Source of the DNA: CAVORD01 sp963698535
GTDB lineage: Bacteria > Bacteroidota > Bacteroidia > Bacteroidales > VadinHA17
Direction of reading: 5' to 3'
DNA length: 64,000 nt
Assembly (NCBI GenBank): GCA_963698535.1
Contig: CAVORD010000002.1
Location: 288,616 to 352,615, forward strand
A program made the translations under genes and the position numbers. Below the pieces are notes generated by a model, which was not told the DNA's origin, did not search any database, and worked only from the letters and a program-made list of their open reading frames with translations. This document shows, piece after piece, positions 52,251 to 62,500 of the stretch; the first letter of the stretch is position 1; each line of letters begins with the position of its first letter.

Positions 52251-54705
52251 ATGAACCTTTCCCGTATCAAAACTCAAATATCGACACATGTAATTGTACT
52301 TGGGGCACTGTTAATACTGTTGTGCCATCTATTTTTTCCCGGTAATTGAAGGGAAGGTTCTGTCAGCCCACGACAATATAGTCTGGAGAGACTCAGCACA
52401 GGAAATCATTAAACACAGGGAGGAATTTAAAGAGGAGCCTCTATGGACAAACTCAATGTTCGGGGGTATGCCTGCTTACCTTATCTCTACAATATATAAG
52501 GGTAACCTTATAAAGGAGGCGGATAATTTCCTGAAGAAACTATCAGTCCCAATTGCTTCTATTTTCATGACCATGGCAGGCTTCTATATCCTGCTTCTGC
52601 TCATAGGGGTCGATCCGTATACCGCAGGATTTGGATCAATAGCGTATGGACTGTCCTCCTATTTCTTCATTATCCTTGCAGCGGGTCATAACTCTAAGGC
52701 CATGGCAATTGCCTACATGGCTCCCATGGTAGGGGGGATAATATATTCCTATCGTAAGGATGCAATAAAAGGGGCAATTATTACTGCAATTTTCCTCTCC
52801 CTTGAAATTGCTTCAAATCACCTTCAGATTACATATTATGCCTTGCTGATGCTGCTCTTTCTGGGCCTTGCCGAACTCTATGTGGCAATCGCAGAAAAGA
52901 GGATTCCCCGTTTTCTTTATAGTACCGGGATGCTTTTGGCGGCATTATTGTTATCTATTGCGGTAAATTTTGGAAGCCTTTACACTACCTATGAATATGG
53001 CAAATATTCAATGAGAGGGAAATCAGACCTAACCCCCATTGAGGGCATCAGTACTTCAGGCCTTGAAAAAGACTATGCCACAAGCTGGAGTTATGGAATA
53101 GGAGAAACATTTTCATTTATTATACCAAATATAAAAGGTGGTGCCTCAAAAGCTTTTCCTGCAGATTCCAGAACGGTAGACGCATTAAAAAAGAACAATG
53201 CCACGCAATATGTTAATCAGCTACCTGCATACTGGGGAAAGCAACCGGGAACCTCCGGACCGGTATATCTGGGAGCAATTGTCTGTTTTCTGTTCGTGCT
53301 GGCTCTTTTTGTTGTGAAAGGTCCTGAAAAATGGTGGTTAGTGTCAGCAACAATTCTGTCTGTACTGCTTGCATGGGGCAAGAACTTCATGCCATTGACT
53401 GATCTCTTCATGGATTATGTACCTGGATATAATAAGTTCAGGGCTGTATCCATGACCCTGGTTATTGCTGGTTTTACGATCCCCCTTCTGGCAATTACAG
53501 GTCTCAGAGATATAATGCGGGGTATTCCTGCTGATACACTTAAGAAATACCTCATAAGGGCATTTGCTGTTACAGGAGGGGTATTGTTATTGTTTCTGAT
53601 CTTTCCCGGAATAAACGGATCATTTCTTTCGGCAAATGAAGTGCAGTACCCTGATTGGTTAAGTAATGCTTTAATAGCCGACAGGAAGGGAATGTTTAGG
53701 AATGATATTCTGAGATCGCTCTTCTTTATCGTTTCATCGGCAGCATTACTTTATGCATTTGCCGGAAAGAAGATCAAGCAGACCCATCTGGTGATGGCCC
53801 TTTCGCTACTTGTCATAATAGATATGGTTCCTGTGGACAAACGATACCTTAATAGCGATAACTTCACAGGCAAGAAAAGCCTTGCCAAGGGCAGTGAGCC
53901 AACTGTTGCCGATAAGGAGATATTAAAAGACAAAGCTCAGTACAGGGTACTTAATCTTACTGTCTCTCCTTTCGATGATGCTACCACCTCACGCTTTCAC
54001 CAATCAATTGGAGGATATCACGGCGCAAAAATGAGAAGGTATCAGGAGCTCATTGGAAACAGTATCCTTCCGGAGATAACCCTTTTTACTACCAGCGCCC
54101 AGAATGCCTCTTCAATGGAAGATCTGATCGGTCCTCTCCAGACCACTAATGCCATAAACATGCTTAACACGAAATATATAATTATTAACCCTGATGCTGC
54201 ACCGGTGAGGAATCCATATGCCATGGGGAATGCATGGTTTGTGAGTAAAGTTAATGTTGTAAATAATGCCGATGAAGAGATCGCATCACTACCAACACTT
54301 GATATTGCAAATGAAGCAGTAACGGAGGAATCATTTGCCCTCGACCTGCCAATCACCAACTTCCTTAAAGAGACCACCGATATCATTACACTGATCAGCT
54401 ACCGGGCAAATGAACTAAAGTATGACAGTGAGACATCGTCTGCTGCATTTGCCGTATTCTCGGAGATATATTACCCAAAAGGCTGGAAAGCATATATAGA
54501 TGGCAAAGAGAGTGAAATTTACAGGGTTAACTATACGCTCCGTGGTCTTTTTGTACCTGCAGGGAGGCATGAGATAGTATTTGAGTTCAGACCGGCCTCA
54601 TATTATGCGGGACAGAAGGTTTCGCTTGCCGGATCTATAATTCTTATAATTGCTGCTCTATCGGTATTTTTTGTTTCATCTCGGGCCAATTTAACAAAGG
54701 AGTAG
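52251..54705 (+). CDS. YfhO-family multi-pass membrane protein, one frameshift
   Basis: From ATG at 52251 (MNLSRIKTQISTHVIVLG) the frame ends in a TGA near 52345 where CHLFFP should continue as VIEGKVLSAHDNIVWRD; one surplus C in a CCC run explains it. Joined, the protein has about 818 residues with a dozen or so helices. Family features: HDNIVWRDSAQEII, FGGMPAYLIS, LSSYFFIILAAGHNSKAMAIAYM and, after the membrane part, a soluble C-terminal domain (YYPKGWKAYIDGKESEIYRVNYTLRGLFVPAGRHEIVFEF). YfhO-type proteins are inner-membrane enzymes implicated in glycosylating lipoteichoic acid or surface glycans in Gram-positives; in Bacteroidota the role is unknown. The methyltransferase gene follows 4 bp later. 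Confidence 0.83.
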
Positions 54706-54709
54706 TCTG

Positions 54710-55600
54710 ATGGCTGATATCTCATGTATAGTTTGCGGAGGCAAGATCTCGACAAGACTGTTTTACGCTACCGACCAAACAGTCAGTCATAAGTCATTCG
54801 GAATTCTTAAGTGTTCAGAATGTGGCTTCCTTTCAACAGAAGAACCTCCATTACCCCAGGAGGCCTCTTCATATTACGAATCCGAAAATTACGAGCCCCA
54901 CAAGAAAAGCGGAAATGATATCGTCACCCTGCTTTACAGACGTGCCCGAAGTCTTATGCTCAGATATAAGCTGAAGGTTACAGCCAAAGCTATATCGAAA
55001 CGATCCGGCAAATTGCTGGATTATGGTGCGGGTACGGGAGAGTTTGTTGGTTTGGCTAAATCTTCCGGATGGAACGCTTCAGGCGTTGAGATTTCGGAGG
55101 CTGCCAGGGAGCAGGCAAAAAACAGAGACGGGATTATTCTCACCGACCCTAAGGAATTGGATACTTTAGAAAAAGGGTCATTCGACTCTATTACATACTG
55201 GCATGTACTTGAGCATATTTACGACCCGGGGAATCATATAAAATCAATATCCTCCCTCCTCTCACCAGATGGATGCCTGGTAATTGCACTGCCCAATGCA
55301 GGCTCATTCGACTCGAGGCATTATCAATCGCACTGGGCGGCACTGGATGTACCTCGTCACCTGTGGCACTTCTCTCCCACTCACTTCGAACGATTCATAA
55401 ATTTATGCGGATTTGAGGTGACCGATACAAAAAGATTGTTCTTTGATCCTTTCTATATCTCCATTCTCTCAGAAAAGTATAAGGGTTCAAGGTATCCTTT
55501 GATATCAGGACTTATCTACGGGCTTAAATTTGCAATTAGATCGATCTTTAAAATAGAAGGCAGCAGTTCCCTGATCTATATCTGTAAGAAAAAGAAATAG
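54710..55600 (+). CDS. SAM-dependent methyltransferase with N-terminal zinc-ribbon motif
   Basis: The 296-residue protein opens with two CxxC pairs (CIVCGG and CSECGF, about residues 6-38), a zinc-ribbon-like segment. The class I methyltransferase domain follows: KLLDYGAGTGEFVGLAKSSGW (SAM loop), ASGVEIS (acidic residue for SAM ribose), YWHVLEHIYDPGNHI and PNAGSFDSRHYQSHWAALDVPRHLWHFSP. This architecture is common in methyltransferases of glycan and nucleotide-sugar clusters, where it caps or alters a sugar. It follows the YfhO gene and belongs to the same transcript. It ends where the convergent PorP gene ends. Confidence 0.88.
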   Translation: MADISCIVCGGKISTRLFYATDQTVSHKSFGILKCSECGFLSTEEPPLPQEASSYYESENYEPHKKSGNDIVTLLYRRARSLMLRYKLKVTAKAISKRSGKLLDYGAGTGEFVGLAKSSGWNASGVEISEAAREQAKNRDGIILTDPKELDTLEKGSFDSITYWHVLEHIYDPGNHIKSISSLLSPDGCLVIALPNAGSFDSRHYQSHWAALDVPRHLWHFSPTHFERFINLCGFEVTDTKRLFFDPFYISILSEKYKGSRYPLISGLIYGLKFAIRSIFKIEGSSSLIYICKKKK

Positions 55601-55601
55601 A

Positions 55602-56582
55602 TTAATACCTATCGAGCCACCTGTAACGGCGTGCACTATCGCCAAATTTAAGAGCCATGGTAAACTCGTGGGTCCCGTAGGTTATTCGTTGAATCTCCCC
55701 AAAGGTAAAATCGAAAGCATATCCCAGATGAATATTCTGATATTTCATGCCAATATTCGTTATCAGAGCCCCTGAGGTCCTGTAGGATATTCCTGCCCAC
55801 AGTTGTTTGTCGTGAATATAAGTTACCCCTATATCTGCCATAGGTTTTACCTGATCTGACATCATAACAAGAACACTGGGCTGGAGCTCCATCTGTGTAT
55901 TCAATTCTACCATATATGTTCCAAACAGGTAATAATGACGCAGCATTTTGAAGTTATCATATGCTGAATCCCCAAATTTTCCCAGAGACTGAAACAACTG
56001 TTCAGCTGAAAAACCAACAGAATAGGTCGGGTTCATAATATGGAAGCCGACATTGGCGTCAGGAACGATAAGCCCTCGTCTAAGCTCATTGTTCAACCAT
56101 GGTTCTGAAGGATCTTCAAATACGATCTGATCCTGATCTATCCTGAAATGGTATGCCGTAGCAGACATACCAAACGACGCCTGAGTATTTCCATTGAGCC
56201 ATAAATGATATGCATAAGAAGCCTGCAACCCTGTCCTGTTGATTAAGCCGTTCCTGTCGCTGAAGACATATCCTCCCAGACCTACCTTCCCATCTGTTGC
56301 AGGCCGGTAATACTTCCTTCTTACCTTGGTGCTTTTGATAATATAACTTTTCTTAAGTATGCGGGTTTGCCAGGAAAAAGTATAGGTGCGTGGTGCTCCG
56401 CTATACCCTACCCATTGTTCCCTTGCCGTAAAATTAAGGCTGGTGTAACCATCACTGCCGGCCACGGCAGGGTTAATGAGGAACCTGTTGTACAGATACT
56501 GGCTGTAGACAGGTAACTGCTGACCATAGAGACCGTTACCAAGAATAAAAACAAATAATAATATAAAAAATCTCTTCTGCAT
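55602..56582 (-). CDS. PorP/SprF-family outer-membrane protein of the type IX secretion system
   Basis: The 326-residue protein has a signal peptide (about residues 1-20) and the PorP/SprF beta-barrel features: QQLPVYSQYLYNRFLINPAVAGSDGYTSLNFTAREQWVGYSGAPRTYTFSWQTR near the start and GYAFDFTFGEIQRITYGTHEFTMALKF near the end. SprF-type proteins are required for secreting or anchoring the large surface protein encoded next to them, through T9SS. This one starts 15 bp after the stop of the giant repeat protein, on the same strand, so it fits as the dedicated partner. Confidence 0.93.
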   Translation of the reverse strand: MQKRFFILLFVFILGNGLYGQQLPVYSQYLYNRFLINPAVAGSDGYTSLNFTAREQWVGYSGAPRTYTFSWQTRILKKSYIIKSTKVRRKYYRPATDGKVGLGGYVFSDRNGLINRTGLQASYAYHLWLNGNTQASFGMSATAYHFRIDQDQIVFEDPSEPWLNNELRRGLIVPDANVGFHIMNPTYSVGFSAEQLFQSLGKFGDSAYDNFKMLRHYYLFGTYMVELNTQMELQPSVLVMMSDQVKPMADIGVTYIHDKQLWAGISYRTSGALITNIGMKYQNIHLGYAFDFTFGEIQRITYGTHEFTMALKFGDSARRYRWLDRY

Positions 56583-56596
56583 ATATAATTACAGCA

Positions 56597-59500
56597 CTAT
56601 CTAACTATGGTAACATTACCTACTAACGGCTTTCTGCCCGGTTTTAGTTCAATGATATAATGATATGAGTCAACCGGTACTGCCCGACCATTACTTCTGC
56701 CATCCCACGGTTCAGGGTAACCTTTTGCCGATTTCCATACAGGTTCTCCCCATCGGTTAAATATTTTTACTTCCATCTCAGGATAAAACTCCTTCCTTCC
56801 GATATTCCATACATCATTCACACCGTCGCCATTTGGAGAAATTGCATTAGGTAAAATGAGGCAACCATTATTCTCGGCTTCAATCTCAATTGTATCAGTG
56901 ATACTGCACAGTTGTTATCGTCGGTAACTGTTACCCAAAAGATTCCAGGTAGGATACCCATTAACGAATTCCCCGTTGAATTGTCAGACCATCTGTACTG
57001 GTATGAAGATGCAGGTATTCCACCGGATACAATTGCCGTTATCTCTCCATCAGGGCTGTCGGTGCAGAAAGGAAGTATCGTACTGAAAGAAACATTTATC
57101 TTCGGCGGTTCTGTCAGGGATACATTCAATGACTTACGGCAAAGGTTTGCATCAGTTGCTATAACTGAATAGTCTCCTGCCGGCAAGCCTGTTCGCACTG
57201 CCCCTGTTTTCCCGTCTGACCATAAATAAGTTACAGGTCCGGTATTATTGGTTATCTGAACATCGATCGATCCTGTTTCTTCTCCAAAACAATTTATGTT
57301 GTAACCGCCAATATTACTTTGCGACAGAACGGGGGTCAGAATCAGCGGCAAGGGCTCAGTAAGAGTTATGCTTTCGATATGAGTACACATATTAGCATCG
57401 GTGATAGTGAGGGTATATATACCTGCCCTCAGGTTAGCTATCGATGGTGATGTGGAGGCAAACCCGGCCGGGCCGTTCCAGTTGTAAACAAATGGCAGCT
57501 TGCCACCTGTGGCATCAATACTTATCGATCCATCGCTTAATCCGGAACACGATACGTTAACCCCGTTAAAGTCTGAAAGAGTTGAAGCAACTAATATATC
57601 AGGAGGCAGCAAAATATCGATTGTATCAAAGGCAGTACAACCGTATGAATCGGTAACAATCACTGAGTACTCACCGGGACCAAGTCCGGTCCTGTCTTTC
57701 GATGTCTGTCCGTCAGACCATAAATAGGTATAAACCCCGGATCCTTCGGAAACGGTAAGATCAATCGTTCCATTTGAAAGGCCTGGAACGACACAGGTTA
57801 TATCCGTTTTTGAAAGAGATGTTACTATTTTGGCAGGCTCATTCAGCGTAATCGTTCTCTGCAGAATGCAACCATTAATATCAGTAACTGAGATGGTGTA
57901 ACTGCCTGCTTTGAGTGAATTTTGATCTTCTGCTCCCGGGATTATGCCACTGCCATTTGTTGTAGTCCATGTATAAGTGTAATTTCCAACTGATCCCCCA
58001 TCAACGGTAATATCAATTCCGCCTGTTCCTCCAATACAATTAATATTGAATGCGGCATCAGGTGTAAGGGTAGTGGTATACACCAGGGACAAACTATCCG
58101 GTTCGGTCAGGTTGAAACCATATATCCTGTCACAACCGTTCCCATCCAGAACCGTTATTGTGTATGCTCCGGCTATCAGACCGCTGATGTCTTTCTGAGT
58201 GCTTGTATAGCCTGACGGTCCTACCCATGAGTAAGTATAGGTCCCTGAACCACCACCGAAGTTCAGTGAGATAGATCCGTCAGCAGCTCCGTAGCATGAA
58301 ATATTAAATCCGCCATCTGCGCTTAAAGATAATGTAGATCCAACCAGGTCAATACCGTCAGGTTCTATTACCTCAATACTCTTTGTGGTATTACATCCCT
58401 TAAAGTCGGTTACGGTAAGGTAATAAGTGCCTGCCGGCACACCACTAAGCATATAGGTGTTGCTTGTTATTGTAGTGTCTGAGTTATACCAGAAATATGT
58501 ATATCCTCCATTCCCGCCGGTAACAGCCTCAGCCCACACTTCACCGTCACTGCGGCCACGGCATGTTATATTAAATCCACCTGCGTAGGTTTTGGCTTTT
58601 ACTGTAAAGTTGACAGGAAGGGGTTCGAACAGATATTCGATCACATCGGATGGAGTACAGCCGTTCACATCCCTCAACTTAAGCCTGTACTCACCTGCCC
58701 CCAAATTTGTAAAGGTCCTCTGCGTCGTAGGATCTCCTGCGTCGTAGATAGAATTCATAACTCCACTGAAAAGGGTATCCGTTTGATTTTTTACGATCCA
58801 GTAGTCGTATGGCGGACTGGTTCCCTCTATGATCCAGAAATCAATTGTTCCATCGCTATCTCCATTACATGTAGTATGAAACTGATTGTTAGGAGCTTTC
58901 GGGGCTGGTAATAAATAAACATTCTCCGCAGGGCCTATTACATCCTCAGAATCAGTACTTATACACCCTATAAAATCGGTAACTTTTACAGTGTAACGTC
59001 CTTCCGGTCTGTTGTAAATATGAGTCACATCAGTTGCCGTAAAACCAAATGGCCCTGTCCAGATAATACTGTATGGCCCTCCTCCTTTTGTTGTAACAAC
59101 TTGTAATTCAGCATTTGATCCACCAGAACAGGTAACAGGAATAACCACCAGAATTCCTCCGGTGGCACTTGGTATCAACGGTCTTGGATGTAGCTTTACT
59201 TCAGCCTGATTTACCGGGCCATTGACACATGCAGGACCACCAACTACCTTTGGTGTTATGTAATAAGTCGCCGATTGAATCGTATCACTATAGTTCTTAT
59301 AATTAAAAAGAACCTGATGCCCTGGAAGCAGGTTGTTTAAGGGTGTTGTATTGCCAACAACATCACCTGGCAATCCTGTTACTGATACTGTATAATCGAA
59401 ACGGATAACTCCGGATGTCATTACCGTAGGTGATGTCAGTATAATCTCTGCATTCGTATCAAAGCATATCCTGTCGGCTGGAATGATCGGTATTACTCTT

Positions 59501-62500
59501 GGAGTAGGGTTAACCGTAACGACAATCACCTTTGACGGCCCATCATTACAACCCGTTGGACTAACCGGAGTGACAGTATAGGTTACCGTCTGTGGCTGAT
59601 CTGTATGATTGATGAGTACATCAGCTATAACGTGGTTGTTTGGCAAGGTGGCAGCCGATGGAGTAAATCCTGTTACATCGCCTGCTGCGCCACTCGCAAC
59701 TGAAGTATATTTGAAGGTTATCAGACCACTGGTAAAGGTGCTCGGACTCTGAAGAGTGATACTGGTAGCTGTACTGTCGCACTGGATAGAACTTACAGGA
59801 ACAGGGAAGATCCTCGGTGTCGGGTTGACCCAAACATTTATGTCAATTGTATTTCCGATACATCGTAATGAGCTATCTCCTCTTATAGTCCACGCAGTTA
59901 TATGATAAATCACAAGGTGCGGAATATCGTCGGGATTATTAAGTTGTTGTGTTATTGTTTTTCCAATGGAATACCCATTACCCGTAGATGAGGACTCCCC
60001 TAGTATTATATTGTCAACATCTTCAGCCGTCCAAGTATATCTAACACCATATAAGGCATTGGTGGTTGTAGTAATAGGGGTTATTGAAGTAGTCCCATTA
60101 TCACAGAGAATATCACCGACTGCGGAAATTACAGGAGTTGGATCAAACCAAATAATTACCTCATCAAAGCGTGTGCAGGTGCCGTTGGTCTCTGTCCAGC
60201 GAAGAACGTACGATCCGTAAAGATCTGCCGTGATACCTGTGGTGGATAGGTTAGCATTGGTAAAGGTGATCGTTCCTACTCCGCTTATCTGTGTCCACGT
60301 ACCTGTTGAGCCGGCATGGTCACTGCCAGCCTGGTAGGTGTGAGCCGTACCCGTCAGTGTTGTGGTGAGAACACCGCACAGATCCTGGTCTATACCTGCA
60401 TTGGCGCCTGTGGGGTCTTCATTGAAGTCGATAGTTACATCATCGCTCCTTGTGCAGGTGCCGTTGGTCTCTGTCCAGCGAAGAACGTACGATCCGTAAA
60501 GATCTGCCGTGATACCTGTGGTGGATAGGTTAGCATTGGTAAAGGTGATCGTTCCTACTCCGCTTATCTGTGTCCACGTACCTGTTGAGCCGGCATGGTC
60601 ACTGCCAGCCTGGTAGGTGTGAGCCGTACCTGTCAGTGTTGTGGTGAGAACACCGCACAGATCCTGGTCTATACCTGCATTGGCGCCTGTGGGATCTTCA
60701 TTGAAGTCGATAGTTACATCATCGCTCCTTGTGCAGGTGCCGTTGGTCTCTGTCCAGCGAAGAACGTACGATCCGTAAAGATCTGCCGTGATACCTGTGG
60801 TGGCAAGGTTAGCATTGGTAAAGGTGATCGTTCCTACTCCGCTTATCTGTGTCCACGTACCTGTTGAGCCGGCATGGTCACTGCCAGCCTGGTAGGTGTG
60901 AGCCGTACCTGTCAGTGTTGTGGTGAGAACACCGCACAGATCCTGGTCTATACCTGCATTGGCGCCTGTGGGGTCTTCATTGAAGTCGATAGTTACATCA
61001 TCGCTCCTTGTGCAGGTGCCGTTGGTCTCTGTCCAGCGAAGAACGTACGATCCGTAAAGATCTGCCGTGATACCTGTGGTGGATAGGTTAGCATTGGTAA
61101 AGGTGATCGTTCCTACTCCGCTTATCTGTGTCCACGTACCTGTTGAGCCGGCATGGTCACTGCCAGCCTGGTAGGTGTGAGCCGTACCCGTCAGTGTTGT
61201 GGTGAGAACACCGCACAGATCCTGGTCTATACCTGCATTGGCGCCTGTGGGGTCTTCATTGAAGTCGATAGTTACATCATCGCTCCTTGTGCAGGTGCCG
61301 TTGGTCTCTGTCCAGCGAAGAACGTACGATCCGTAAAGATCTGCCGTGATACCTGTGGTGGCAAGGTTAGCATTGGTAAAGGTGATCGTTCCTACTCCGC
61401 TTATCTGTGTCCACGTACCTGTTGAGCCGGCATGGTCACTGCCAGCCTGGTAGGTGTGAGCCGTACCCGTCAGTGTTGTGGTGAGAACACCGCACAGATC
61501 CTGGTCTATACCTGCATTGGCGCCTGTGGGGTCTTCATTGAAGTCGATAGTTACATCATCGCTCCTTGTGCAGGTGCCGTTGGTCTCTGTCCAGCGAAGA
61601 ACGTACGATCCGTAAAGATCTGCCGTGATACCTGTGGTGGCAAGGTTAGCATTGGTAAAGGTGATCGTTCCTACTCCGCTTATCTGTGTCCACGTACCTG
61701 TTGAGCCGGCATGGTCACTGCCAGCCTGGTAGGTGTGAGCCGTACCCGTCAGTGTTGTGGTGAGAACACCGCACAGATCCTGGTCTATACCTGCATTGGC
61801 GCCTGTGGGGTCTTCATTGAAGTCGATAGTTACATCATCGCTCCTTGTGCAGGTGCCGTTGGTCTCTGTCCAGCGAAGAACGTACGATCCGTAAAGATCT
61901 GCCGTGATACCTGTGGTGGCAAGGTTAGCATTGGTAAAGGTGATCGTTCCTACTCCGCTTATCTGTGTCCACGTACCTGTTGAGCCGGCATGGTCACTGC
62001 CAGCCTGGTAGGTGTGAGCCGTACCCGTCAGTGTTGTGGTGAGAACACCGCACAGATCCTGGTCTATACCTGCATTGGCGCCTGTGGGGTCTTCATTGAA
62101 GTCGATAGTTACATCATCGCTCCTTGTGCAGGTGCCGTTGGTCTCTGTCCAGCGAAGAACGTACGATCCGTAAAGATCTGCCGTGATACCTGTGGTGGCA
62201 AGGTTAGCATTGGTAAAGGTGATCGTTCCTACTCCGCTTATCTGTGTCCACGTACCTGTTGAGCCGGCATGGTCACTGCCAGCCTGGTAGGTGTGAGCCG
62301 TACCCGTCAGTGTTGTGGTGAGAACACCGCACAGATCCTGGTCTATACCTGCATTGGCGCCTGTGGGGTCTTCATTGAAGTCGATAGTTACATCATCGCT
62401 CCTTGTGCAGGTGCCGTTGGTCTCTGTCCAGCGAAGAACGTACGATCCGTAAAGATCTGCCGTGATACCTGTGGTGGCAAGGTTAGCATTGGTAAAGGTG

